This document shows, one piece after another, positions 13,101 through 22,019 of a stretch of 64,000 nucleotides of DNA. The stretch is taken from contig CAIIXF020000008.1 in NCBI GenBank assembly GCA_903813345.2, positions 2,923,341 to 2,987,340 of the forward strand, read 5' to 3'. Under the pieces are notes generated by a model. The model was not told where the DNA came from and did not search any database. It saw only the letters and a list, made by a program, of their open reading frames with translations. Every line of letters begins with the position of its first letter. Position 1 is the first letter of the stretch. Source of the DNA: Owenia fusiformis. Lineage: Eukaryota; Annelida; Polychaeta; Sabellida; Oweniidae. A program made the position numbers and the translations under genes.

Positions 13101-16100
13101 TCGAATCAAGTGGCGTATTAATTTTGCCTTCATTTTTGTGAATTTCAATTTCTGTCGGCAGAGAGAGGGGGTAGTGTCACAATTGACCAATTATTTCAAA
13201 AAGTAGATGTTTGGCCCCTATTGAGTTTAGTGTCAAAATGTAGCTTAGACATAGCTTTAGAACCTCAGATAGGCCATGCAGTGAGGCCACATAAATCGAA
13301 GTCAGGCGTTTGCCCTTTTGCCCATTGACTAGTATGGTGACGTGAATTAGGGCAGTTTGGCCTTCATATCTCTAGTTATCATTATCGTTATGAGATCTCC
13401 CAAAGTTCAGCCTTCGTATTCGATCACGTGGTACCCATGTGCTAGATCCATATAAGGCTTACGTGGCCATATAGGAATCCAACTGACCGGTGTCCGCCAT
13501 TTTGAATATCATGTGATAGATCCATATAAGGCTTGTATGACCATATAGGATGGCTAAGGGGAATCCCCGAATACGAAAGAATATGAGAGTATTATAGGAG
13601 CTACTCACTTCTTCTGAATTCTAAAGATGGTGCTGTTATATACCTTAAGAGTCCCCAAACATATTTTTGGTAGACCTACTTTCCTCATATCTTGAAAAAA
13701 ACAGAGTGGGGATTGTACAAACGAACTCTGAGTTGAATACAAAACATAGTTCACTTTTTTTTATTTATCATGTTTTATGCATGGTTGGCATCCCTCCCAA
13801 TGAAAAATGATTTATACAAACAGCCACAAGTGTTTATTTTGATAAATGCCAGTAAATAAGACGGTCGTTAAACAACCCCATGCAGAAAGATCGCCCAAGA
13901 TTACATTTGTATGATGCGAGACTCGACATTCACCTGGAAACTAGAAACATTTTGTTATCCATGAAGCAAATTAATTTTTACTGCTTAATGAATGGTGAAT
14001 GACTGTCACATTTTAGTTCTATAAGTATGAGGATAGCATGAAGTCTTGATATTTCAAGGTAACTCGTGATGGCGGTGAAGATAAAACCGCAACGAAATAT
14101 TTGTAGATTTCTTTGAAAACTAAGAAACATGGATCACATATCGAATTTTTCAAGAGAGAAAAAAACTTGAGAATGTGAATGACTCTTACTTATACATTCC
14201 AATGTATATTTCGTACATTTAATTACATAATATATTGTAACTCTAAAGAAACACTCGATCAGATCATTGAATTTCAAGTCGTGTTTCATCCATTACTTTC
14301 TTGAATCATCTAAGGTTTTAAGTTGCGTATATAGGTTTTAATATGAATCATTTCGAGGCCTCCCTCTTCATATGAGTTCATATGGACTCTTCTTTTAATT
14401 TGGTCTTGTTTATCGCTTGAAATGAATTTAAAGAGGCCATCTTCAATTTCCTTGATAGTGTTTAATGGTGGGTTATGTGATCTGTGCAATAAGAAGGGCC
14501 TTTGTAACAACTATCTTTCCTATTTGGGTTATGTTCCTTGGGGTCCAACTTTTTATAATGCTATTTATTCTCAGAATGGCTTTTGGAAAATTCAGATCGT
14601 TAATTTCTCTCGCGTCTAGCGGTATAGTAACTCCAAGTACATTTATTTCATCTTTCATGATGGCAAGCTTCATGTCAAAACAAGAACACAAATGTGTACA
14701 AAATGTCCCCACTAATGGGTGATCCCATCGAATGGTTATCCTGAAAATAAGTAGACAAGACTTTACCGACACAATTTGAGGACGGGAAATCCAAAATGGC
14801 CGCCTTAAAATTTACCCAGAATGCCCAAAAATTAATTAGTTCTAGATTTTCATACTAAGAACCACCCTTGAAAATTTGAAATTCATCCATCAAACAGTTA
14901 ACCAGAAAACATGTAAACAAAACTTCACAGACAAGATTTTAGATTGGAAAATCCAAAATGGCTGCCTTGACATTTACCCAGAATGTCAAAAAACTAATCA
15001 GTTCAAGATTTTAAAACTAAGAATCATCCTTGAAAATTTGAAATTGATCTACCAAACGGTTCACCTGAAATTGTGTAGACAAGACTTTTACATACAAGAT
15101 TTTAGGACAGAAAATCCAAAATGGCTGCCTTGACATTTACCCAGATTGCCAAAAACCTGATTACATTTAGATTTTCATACAAGGAATCATCCCTGAAAAT
15201 TCCAAATTGATCTACCAAATGGTTAACTTAAAAATGCGTAGACAAGATTTTACAGGTAAGATTTTAAGACGGAAAATCCAAAACGGCTGCCTTGACATTT
15301 ATCCAGAATGCCAAAAAACTAATCAGATCTAGATTTTCATACTAAGAATCATCCCTGAAAACTTGAAATTGATCTACCAAACGGTTCACCTGGAAATGCG
15401 TACTAGACAAGACTTTACACACAAGATTTTTAAGACGGAAAATCCGAAATGGCTGCCTTGACATTTACCCAGAATGCCCAAAAACGAATAAGATCTAGAT
15501 TTTCATACTAAGAATCTTCCCAGAAAATTTGAAATTGATCTACCAAACGATTCACCTGAAAACGCGTAGACAAGACTTTACAGACAAGATTTTAGGACGG
15601 AAAAATCCAAAATGGTCGACAATAAAAAAGTGATTATGAGTTTTTGCTGACTTCCTTTTACAAAATTGTCACATATAACCACTGTTAACAATAACATAGG
15701 CTTTTACAACAAAGTACACCTGAAATTATTTATAAAGCTACTAAATAGTTAAAGTATGAAAACTCAAAAACACCATTCAATATGATACAAAGTATTATCG
15801 CACACTAACTTTTCTTAAGACATTCAAAATGGCTGACATGACTGAGCTAACAGGTCCAAAACCTAATCAGATGTAGAATGAAGTAAGCTGAACAAGATAT
15901 TAAAGTTTTAAAAGCAATTGTGAAGCCGTTTTTCTTAAAGTTTGCAGACAAGGATTTTAGCATTTGACTTCAAAATAGCCGACAGGAAGTAGGTATCGAG
16001 TTAAATCTTTTTCATCCAAATCTGTAAGCACTTATAAGTTATCCCTGAAAATTTGAAGGTGATATCTGTAGCGGTTTTGGAGATAACTGCCGGACGTACG

Positions 16101-17991
16101 GACGGACAGACAGACAAACGGACAGACAAACAGACGGACGGACGCGCCTAGGCCGACAATATGGCCCCACGCTATGTATGTTAAGTTTACAGTTCATCGT
16201 TAAAAGATTGTCTCTGTAAAAGTAAGATTTAAATCAGAAAGCACAATGCTGAATATGAAAGTGAATAATAAATACACAAACATCCAGGAGTTTTAATAAT
16301 GTATTACATGTCTGTAATTTAAGATGAGACCATTACTGCTATCTGTTCCTCTGAAACTGTGAAGACCACATCCACTCCCTGTATACAATACTCCGTAACA
16401 GGAACCTTAAGAGGCCTGATACATTTGCATGTTTCGTAGACGCCAATCAGGCGTTTGACCAGGTCAACCATGCCTGTCTGTTCTATAATTCACTGAGAAT
16501 AGGCGTCAGAGGAAACATGTTCTATGCTATAAAATCACTGTATACTGGTGCCAAGTGCTCTATGAGAGTAAATGAACACCGAACCAACTACTTCCCTGTA
16601 TCATCGGGAATTCGGCAGGGCGATCAGATCTCCCCTACCCTCTTCAACATCTATATCTATGACATCATGGGCCTAGGGCTATATTTTGAGTTGGTACGCA
16701 AACTTGGGTATGTCTGATTGGGGGGTCCGGGAGACGAAGACGTTATTTGATGCTACCTGAGCGGTTTTTATCAACGTTAAATAATTCTATTCTGATAAAC
16801 CTGAATGGTTAATACGACTAGTTAATAATATGTTAATAATATGCAAATACAGAATCGTCAATAAATGTGCAAACAAATTAATGCATTTTAACATATTTTA
16901 AACTTTTTTCAAATTAATTTGGTACGCACGTGCGTACTGTACGTAACATACGCTATGCTTATAGAAAATGTGTCAATCATACTCGATACAGATGATGTGG
17001 TATTTGTCCCAGACTCAGAACAAGTACATCGCCTCAATCAGGCCATGTTTTTATGCTTGAAGACACAGTGTTGAAGTATACACATGAATACAAATACCTA
17101 GGTCTCTGGTTCAACGAACACGTGGATATGACAAGCACTGTGAGACACCTATCTAAATCAGCATGCTGCTTTGAGCTTGTGCTATCATAACGAAAATAAC
17201 CAAATAAATAAACTTAAAGTTATATCTCCGATTTTATTGATGACAAACGTATGGGACGTTTCATATACCACTGAAATAGAACTTCAGGAACAATCTTTGT
17301 AAAAGTAATGTTGACCTACCGTTATACATCCCCATTTGCCACACAAGCTTTCTATCGTTTCCTGTGCTACGATTGGCGTGAACATAAACGGTGTATTTTT
17401 CACTTTGCGGACATAATCCAATAATTTGCTGGTGACGCTAGCAATGTTGTTTTCCTGGAATAATTCGTTACATTTATATTTAAATACTTGTTTCATTTGG
17501 CTTAATTACATTTTATACACATACTTATTCTTTACTCTGCAGCAGGAACTTCAATTCTACCATCATCAGGCTGATGTTCATTAATATCGTATTAATTTCA
17601 ATACCATACTTACTCCTGGAATACAGGGGTCCAATTTGAGCTTAAATAAAGGAAACATTTCTTTATTATTGTTAACATCTTCTATCGCTTTCTGAGCAAA
17701 TCTGAATGCGTCATCCACCCAATCGGTAAAATTAACAACAATATTTCCAATCAACAGGACTTTCCTATCGTCAAAAGCAGGTTCTTCGATTATAAGACTT
17801 GTAGTCGTTTCTTGCATACGTGTTGTTCTTGCTAGTGTTGTGTTATCAGCTATTCCAAGTCTGCTAGTTAATGCGTACACAATGATTAGAACTTGAAGGC
17901 TGGTGCGAATAATATCCATGACAAGTTCCATTGTAGGACTACACGAGCCACAGTCAGAATATAATGTCCCATGTAAAGGTTGTCCTTCCAA
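1165..17991 (-). CDS. GABA-B receptor-like class C GPCR (13 exons seen, 3' end outside window)
   Basis: Thirteen exons join with matching phases: 17614-17991, 17320-17454, 11558-11719, 11072-11182, 10596-10673, 9815-10024, 7600-7836, 6972-7038, 6768-6863, 6165-6315, 5681-5819, 2168-2266, 1165-1290 (663 codons). Exon 1 holds a signal peptide (MDIIRTSLQVLIIVYALTSR); the start may be 17991, 17931 or 17919. Exons 1-9 form a periplasmic-binding-like Venus-flytrap domain; landmarks are LDPCIPG, DIRIFVVF, FLYDTIWATALAINKTI and DFQGISGHF, matching GABBR family blocks. TM1 is in exon 10, TM2 in exon 11 (ending GDIC, the extracellular-loop cysteine), TM3 in exon 12 (GGMAVKLWGVYKFF), TM4 in exon 13 (SVWFVTDPI). 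TM5-7 and the tail lie left of base 1. The serines that hold GABA in human GABBR1 are not evident, so it may be an orphan receptor. Family call is firm; subtype is not. It would act at the plasma membrane, signalling through G proteins. Confidence 0.88.
1426..2043. mobile_element. TA-flanked TIR element with IS630/mariner-like transposase relic
   Basis: About 30 bp at 1426 (starting CAGGGTGGGCC) return as an almost perfect inverted repeat ending at 2043, with TA on both sides. On the minus strand around 1650-1830 a broken frame reads QANSPNANPSEYRVWEGLQ, recognisable as the transposase block usually written WPxxSPDxNPxDYxVW. This is a deletion derivative of a Tc1/mariner/IS630-type DNA transposon. 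It sits in the intron between the TM3 and TM4 exons of the receptor gene. Confidence 0.85.
2167..2168 (-). promoter_or_regulatory. GC-type 5' splice site (GC-AG intron) after receptor exon 12
   Basis: The TM3 exon ends at position 2168 on the minus strand and is followed by GCAAGT (2167 down to 2162) instead of GTNNNN. Frame (phase 0) and protein alignment to the next exon (TM4, acceptor at 1291-1292) support this exact junction. The motif ACG|GCAAGT otherwise fits the strong consensus typical of GC donors. Confidence 0.7.
3004..3422 (+). repeat. Left long terminal repeat
   Basis: 419 bp, TGTAAC...TTTACA, near-identical to 5156-5576. The methionine-initiated reading frame inside it (from 3092) recurs in the other LTR and is not conserved protein-like, so it is not called as a gene. 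Confidence 0.9.
3424..3440 (+). promoter_or_regulatory. Putative tRNA primer binding site
   Basis: Two bases after the left LTR the sequence TGGTACCAGGAGTGGGG begins with TGG, the complement of a tRNA CCA end, as expected for a minus-strand primer site. I cannot say which tRNA from memory. Confidence 0.55.
3435..3515 (+). repeat. 22-bp tandem repeat in retroelement leader
   Basis: Three and a half copies of a 22-bp G-rich unit (GTGGGGTAGGCAAGGATCTA plus AA) follow the primer site directly. It may be part of the leader or packaging region; function is not known. Confidence 0.85.
3570..4301 (+). CDS. Zinc-knuckle, coiled-coil gag-like protein of the LTR element
   Basis: The open frame is about 243 codons. 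It begins almost at once with CWFCKGRGHRKRQC, an exact C-x2-C-x4-H-x4-C knuckle, then a second cysteine/histidine box CLLCETNGMHRTKDC with spacing x2-x5-x4. The remainder from about residue 75 to 205 is rich in K, E, Q, L and S with heptad character, so a coiled coil. This order (knuckle at the N terminus, coil after it) is reversed compared with usual Gag, where the nucleocapsid is C-terminal. No ATG starts the frame: the nearest upstream ATG (3554) is in frame but is followed by TAA after one codon, and the first internal ATG would remove the first knuckle. So either a non-ATG start is used, or the copy is dead. Confidence 0.6.
   Translation: MTCWFCKGRGHRKRQCISFIQERYYCLLCETNGMHRTKDCQSSVTVNCKSVHVQTKPKTHNKYSQAESVNMDVYTNAVSDYKRIESELHGQRQGNQMYKEKIAKLEVERLDDKTQLKTQRKLIKSLKNDISEYSDKLYTSTSESSLLQSKLQESEKQITALSSHSNEYSAIIADIEHKLKDRTQELEIYTSVIRSQQIRVDDLVKSYTGNSNFWGVLGNRIFQKTSSHNPYTTLTNQPLIFDV
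4386..4465 (+). repeat. Short tandem repeat, about 35-bp unit
   Basis: Two near-perfect copies of a GATATTGATAGCTGATATGA-containing unit plus a partial third, downstream of the gag-like frame and inside the LTR element. Confidence 0.8.
5156..5576 (+). repeat. Right long terminal repeat
   Basis: 421 bp copy of 3004-3422, followed directly by the TTAT target duplication (5577-5580). It ends about 100 bp from receptor exon 11. Confidence 0.9.
8330..8712 (-). pseudogene. LINE reverse transcriptase fragment, internally deleted
   Basis: On the minus strand the frames read THGLDNISIEMLKINATLL, then YKKGKYQIVQIIDLP, GVPQGYILGPFF and FLYADDAPLY, the standard order of CR1/Jockey-type RT blocks including the YADD catalytic box. 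About half of the domain between block 3 and block 4 is missing and there are stops. It lies in the receptor intron between exons 6 and 7 and abuts an inverted-repeat element at 8715. Confidence 0.8.
8715..9478. mobile_element. Inverted-repeat element (MITE) with about 150-bp arms
   Basis: The segment starting TGCAGTATGGCAAGTGATTT comes back in reverse complement at 9478, and similarity continues for roughly 150 bp into each arm, including a shared GGATTAGGACCCC block. No coding capacity is seen in the middle. It is adjacent to, or inserted in, the LINE fragment at 8330-8712. Flanks show TGCA on both sides, which may be the target duplication or part of the arm. Confidence 0.8.
10205..10519. 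mobile_element. Deleted copy of a TA-flanked TIR element (same family as 41246-41853)
   Basis: It starts TACAGGGT, shares the block GTACCAAGTGTGATATATCA and the G-rich interior with the complete copy at 41246-41853, and ends TTTGACACCCTA. Relative to that copy the interior is reversed and shortened. It lies between receptor exons 5 and 6. Confidence 0.75.
12080..13050 (+). pseudogene. 5'-truncated LINE 3' end with C-terminal zinc finger
   Basis: An uninterrupted frame of about 273 codons (12093-12914) carries, near its end, CKVCKLEPETLSHMILRCP, the C-x2-C-x8-H-x4-C finger found at the C terminus of many LINE ORF2 proteins. It is followed by 3' UTR and an A-rich tail (13020-13050). It lacks endonuclease and RT, as in usual 5'-truncated insertions. 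The intact frame suggests a fairly young insertion. It lies in the large receptor intron 2. Confidence 0.8.
14290..14735 (-). pseudogene. LINE ORF2 fragment, minus strand, frameshifted
   Basis: Two overlapping minus-strand frames give the RT thumb/connection region: LGVTIPLDAREINDLNFPKA, SWTPRNITQIGKIVVTKALL, then after a frameshift SSDKQDQIKRRVHMNSYEEG and GLEMIHIKTYIRNLK. This matches the order seen in LINEs with the motif GKI.V.K.L....GG..M......LK. It has no tail in view and abuts the tandem array at 14770. Confidence 0.78.
14770..16160 (+). mobile_element. Pearl/CvA-like element: about 163-bp core array plus ACGG-type microsatellite
   Basis: Six core monomers, marked by AAAATGGC(C/T)GCCTT at about 14793, 14955, 15118, 15280, 15447 and 15609 (spacing 162-167 bp), are followed by diverged unique-looking sequence and then a tetranucleotide-rich tail (16091-16141, ACGG/ACAG/ACAA units). 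A core array joined to an ACGG-type microsatellite is the published architecture of bivalve pearl elements, which are probably Helitron-related; I infer membership from architecture only. A copy of the same core family lies in opposite orientation at 60450-61145. Confidence 0.75.
16091..16141 (+). repeat. Tetranucleotide microsatellite (GGAC/AGAC)
   Basis: Interrupted run of ACGG, ACAG and ACAA tetranucleotides forming the right part of the pearl-like element. The complementary CCGT/CTGT type occurs again at 19290-19340 at the head of the 350-bp array. Confidence 0.9.
16380..17200 (+). pseudogene. LINE reverse transcriptase fragment, plus strand
   Basis: The translation shows FACFVDANQAFDQVNHACLF (RT block with catalytic D), RVNEHRTNYFPVSSGIRQGD, then ISPTLFNIYIYDI; after a gap of about 270 bp come DDVVFVPDSEQVHRLNQAM (YADD region) and YKYLGLWFNEHVDM. 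Stops and an insertion break it. It resembles the LINE class with the YKYLGLWF block. It lies in receptor intron 2. Confidence 0.82.
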
Positions 17992-17999
17992 ATGTTACC

Positions 18000-19100
18000 A
18001 AGATGTGATTGTGAAGCTTTTGTTTTTAATTCCAAAATGCTGTTTTTGAAGGGCGTCTTGTTCAAAAAACTGTGAATATATATAAAATTAATTTATATTG
18101 AAACAAAATTAGAGGTGTCACAGACATTTATTGATAGGCAATGAATTACATGAATCCATACTTTTTGTGTTGAAAATACGAGATGTTTATGCGCTGGTAC
18201 GATAAAACGGTATTTCATACATGCATTTCTAATGTCAAAAGAATTATATGTCTTCAATAGGGAGGTTAAAGAGTAAGACCCCATCTGAAGTTTGAAAATA
18301 TGTTTATGTCATTCAGTTACTATTTTGCATGACTTTAAAAGTTATTTCAACGATTTTTGGAAAATAGGGGTAAAAAGTGGCAGATTTTTATAAATCAAAT
18401 ATTCCACTATATAGTGCAAGATATTTAACTTTTTCAACACCACTGGGAAGATTAAACAAAGGACATACTATTTTAATAATGATGAAATTACCATACATGT
18501 ACCTTGTGTGCCACTTAAATGTTTTAGCATATCAAAAAAATATTTCACACCGAGAGACAACTTTTTTTCAAAATATAAATGTATATTATAAATAATAAGG
18601 CAATCAAACGCAATGTCGTTAGACGACTACGTATGAATTCTATGGACGGTGACGTATTGCATTAGTTGTATATTAGATATTTAGCGGATGGCTACATGCA
18701 TGTACACCTTCAAGTCAAGGTTGCTAGTTCTGATAGCCTCTTTTCATTTCATTGTTATAATGGGTAAGAAATGGAATATTGAATTCCTTATATTTGTTTT
18801 CAGGACTCGCAAGAGGCGCTCTTGTTTGAGCCTCTATAGGGCAAGGAAAAAATTGTGTCTTGCTTTATTTATAACCAATGAAAGTCAAAAAGATAGCAAT
18901 GAAGAGGCAAATGAAGAATTAGCATCAAGTACTGATGAATATGACAAAATTAATAACAATGAATCTGGGATACATATTTGAACGAGATTCGCGTAACAGT
19001 CCATCAATTTTTCTGCGTAACCACAAATTCAAAATACATTATTATGGCTTGAGGTAGGTGGTTTCCAATGCTCAATTGGCTTTTTATGATCGTATGTAGG
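18000..19100. other. Upstream of receptor gene; no firm gene
   Basis: AT-rich DNA 5' of the GABA-B-like receptor. One plus-strand frame (18688-18981, 97 codons) contains an exon-like 3' half after TTGTTTTCAG with a basic stretch RTRKRRSCLSLYRARKK and an acidic tail, but nothing around it supports a gene. The promoter and 5' UTR of the receptor are expected just above 17991; no TATA-like box was convincing. Confidence 0.4.
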
Positions 19101-19279
19101 TTACATATATAGGGTGTCTCAAAAAATGTACCCAAAGGTATAACAACAGCATAGACAAACCAATCAATATATTCAGACATTTTTTGCGTGGTCTTGTAAT
19201 CAAAACATGAACGTTTTTTCCCCTATACACAGTTTTTAATTCAGTTCTGCCTTTTTAGTTCACATGGTGAGCTTTTGCA

Positions 19280-21210
19280 ATCACTCACTTGTCCGTCTGT
19301 CTGTCCGTTCGTCCGTCCGCCCATGCGTCCGTCCGTCAACAATAGTGGCACGTTTTAAAACCTCTGTCGATAGGATACCTGTTTTAGGTTATTTCTGTAC
19401 AACATCCCTATGACTCCTGGTTCAAAAATTCGCCTATTTTCAAAATGGCCGCTATTTTTGTCTTACATTGTAAAAATCCATGTCAATGTAAAGAGTAGAT
19501 GTATCATATAATTTTGTTACAAAAAATTAGCAAAAACTTATAATATCCATTTTTTTATTTTCAGCCATTTTAGTAAACATTGATTTGTCCATCTGACTTG
19601 TGAAATCCACTTTTCTGTCAACAATAATGGCACGTTTTAAAACCTCTGTCAATAGGATTCCTGTTTTAGGTTATTTCTGTTCAACATCATTACAGAAGAC
19701 TCTCCTATATATGACTCCTGGTTCAAAAGCTCGCCTATTTTCAAAATGGCCGCCATTTTTGTCTCGCGAAATTCACTTTTGACCCATTTCCTAGCTTTAC
19801 AAATAATTTCAGGTGTCCTGCATTGTAAAATTCCATGTCAATGTAAAGAGTAGTTGCATGAAATAATTTTGTTACAAAAAAAATGGTGAAAAATTATATC
19901 CGTTTTTTTATTTTCAGCCATTTTAGTTAACATTGATTTGTCCATCTGTCTCACGAAATCCACTTTTCTGTCAACAATAGTGGCACGTTTTAAAACCTCT
20001 GGCGATAGGAATTCCTGTTTTAGGTTATTTCTGTTCAACATCAATACAGAAAACTCCCCTATGACTCCTTGTTTAAAAGCTCGCCTATTTTCAAAATGGC
20101 CACCATTTTTGTCTCGCGAAATTCACTTTTGACCCATTTCCTAGCTTTACAAATAATTTCAGGTGTCCTACATTGTAAAATTCCATGTCAATGTAAAGAG
20201 TAGTTGTATGAAATAATTTTGTTACAAAAAATCGGCAAAAAATTATATCCGTTTTTTTTATTTTCTGCCATATTAGTTAACTTTGATTTGTCCATCTGTT
20301 TCGCGAAATCCACTTTTTGGACCCTTTGGCTCAAAACCTCTGTCGATAGGATTCCATTTTAAGTTTTTTTTTGTTCAACAACAATACAAAAAAACTCCCC
20401 TTTGACTCCTGGTTCAAAAGCTCGCCTATTTTCAAAATGGCCGCCATTTTTGTTTTGCGAAATTCACTTTTGGCCCATTTCCTAGCTTTACAAATAATTT
20501 CAGTTGTCCTCCATTGTAAAAATCCATGTCACTGTAAAGAGTAGATGTATCATATAATTTTGTTACAAAAAATCAGCAAGAAATTATATCCATTTTTTAA
20601 TTTTCAGCCATTTTAGTTAACATTGATTTGTCCATCTGTTTCGCAAAATCCACTTTTCTGTCAACAAAAGTGGCACGTTTGAAAAAACCTCTGTTGATAG
20701 GATTCCTGTTTTAGGTTATTTCTGTACAACATCAATACAGAAGACCCCCTATGACTCCTGGTTCAAAAATTCGCCTATTTTCAAAATGGCCGCCATTTTT
20801 GTTTCGCGAAATTCACTTTTGGCCTATTTCCTAGCTTTACAAATAATTTCAGGTGTCCTGCATTGTAAAAAGCCACGTCACTGTTAAGAGAAGTTGTATG
20901 AAATAAATTTGTTACAAAAAATCGGCAAAAAATTATATCCGATTTTTTATTTTCTACCATTTTAGTTAACATTGATTTGTCCATCTGTCTCACGAAATCC
21001 ACTTTTGGACCATTTGCCTTGAGACCTCTGTCGATAGGATTCTAGTTTTAAGTTTTTTTTGTTCAGCATCAATACAAAAAAACTCCCTTATGACTCCTGG
21101 TTCAAAAGCTATTTTCAAAATGGCCGCCATTTTTGTTTCGGGAAATTCTTATTTGGCTCATTTCCTAGCTTTACAAATAATTTTAGGTGTCCTGCATTGT
21201 CATTGTAGCC
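19280..21210. repeat. Tandem array, about 350-bp unit, about six copies
   Basis: CAAAATGGCCGCCATTTTTG recurs, with small changes, at about 19441, 19743, 20092, 20444, 20788 and 21117 (spacings 302, 349, 352, 344, 329). Each unit also contains ACCTCTGTCGATAGGATTCC, a CTCCTGGTTCAAAAGCTCGC block and CCTAGCTTTACAAATAATTT. A CCGT/CTGT microsatellite (19290-19340) precedes the first unit, as in pearl-like elements, but this unit is unrelated in sequence to the 163-bp core apart from the AAAATGGC motif. Confidence 0.9.
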
Positions 21211-21734
21211 ATCATTCATTTTTGAGCAACACCATGTGAGCCCAGTACCCACGGTACTAATTTTTTGATATTTTAACCCGTTACCTTTTGCCCCACATAT
21301 TCAATGTAACCTCATATTTCGATGATAGTCTGCACCCTTACTATTACATTGTTCATCACATTTGATATTTCTCGTGGAATGTTTTGATTTCTGTTCAGAT
21401 GCTGGTCCTTCAAATAGCCCCAGAGAAAAAAGTATGGGCCATCAAATCTGGTGAATAGGAAGGCCCTTATAGCCCCCTTTTACAGAGAGGTCAGACGTTC
21501 AAGAAACTGCATTGGTTGGGATTCTAGTGTAGCCTTTGTTGTGTGTATCAATTTGAGACCACTGTGTTTTCATTTGGATATCATTTGGTCTCCAGGCTAG
21601 CCTGCGTAACTCTTGAAGGTAACTCCTGAATCATTTGCCGATAACTGACCTGATTCTCTGTGTTTGTTCTGCCATCGCCATCCTCAAACATCTTTCTCTG
21701 TGGCTATTTGAAGTAGGAGTGTTTTAATGCTCAT

Positions 21735-21840
21735 TCCAAGCAAAGAACAAGTTAAGGGCAACATCCAAAGAGAAATCCAAAACATTCCACCGGAATTATT
21801 ATCAAATGTGATAAACAATGTAACAGTAAGCATTGATTAT
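21735..21840 (+). pseudogene. Transposase C-terminal remnant
   Basis: A plus-strand frame reads VKGNIQREIQNIPPELLSNV, very like the end of mariner/IS630-type transposases (usual form LK..I..EI..IP...L..V). No DDE catalytic part is readable upstream. It sits just inside the right TIR of the 19109-22019 element, as expected for the 3' end of its transposase. Confidence 0.65.
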
Positions 21841-22019
21841 GTGGTGTAAAAGCTAAATGGTTAAAGCATCAAAAAAGGCAAGACTGAAATAAAAATGGTG
21901 TATTGGAGAGAAAACTTTCATGTTTTGGCTACATGACCATGCAAAAAATGTCTGAAAGTATTGATTAGTTTATCTGTGCTGTTGATATACTTTTGGGTAC
22001 ATTTTTGAGACACGCTGTA

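Larger units (their letters stand above)
19109..22019. mobile_element. Relic IS630/mariner-type transposon swollen by an internal tandem array
   Basis: About 90 bp at 19109 (GGGTGTCTCAAAAAATGTAC and onward) return as a diverged inverted repeat ending at 22019, with TA at the ends. Between them lie the roughly 350-bp tandem array (19280-21210) and a transposase C-terminal remnant (about 21735-21840). The left TIR has lost the CA of the expected TACAGGGTG end. The best reading is a dead DNA transposon in which an array element inserted or expanded. Confidence 0.75.
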
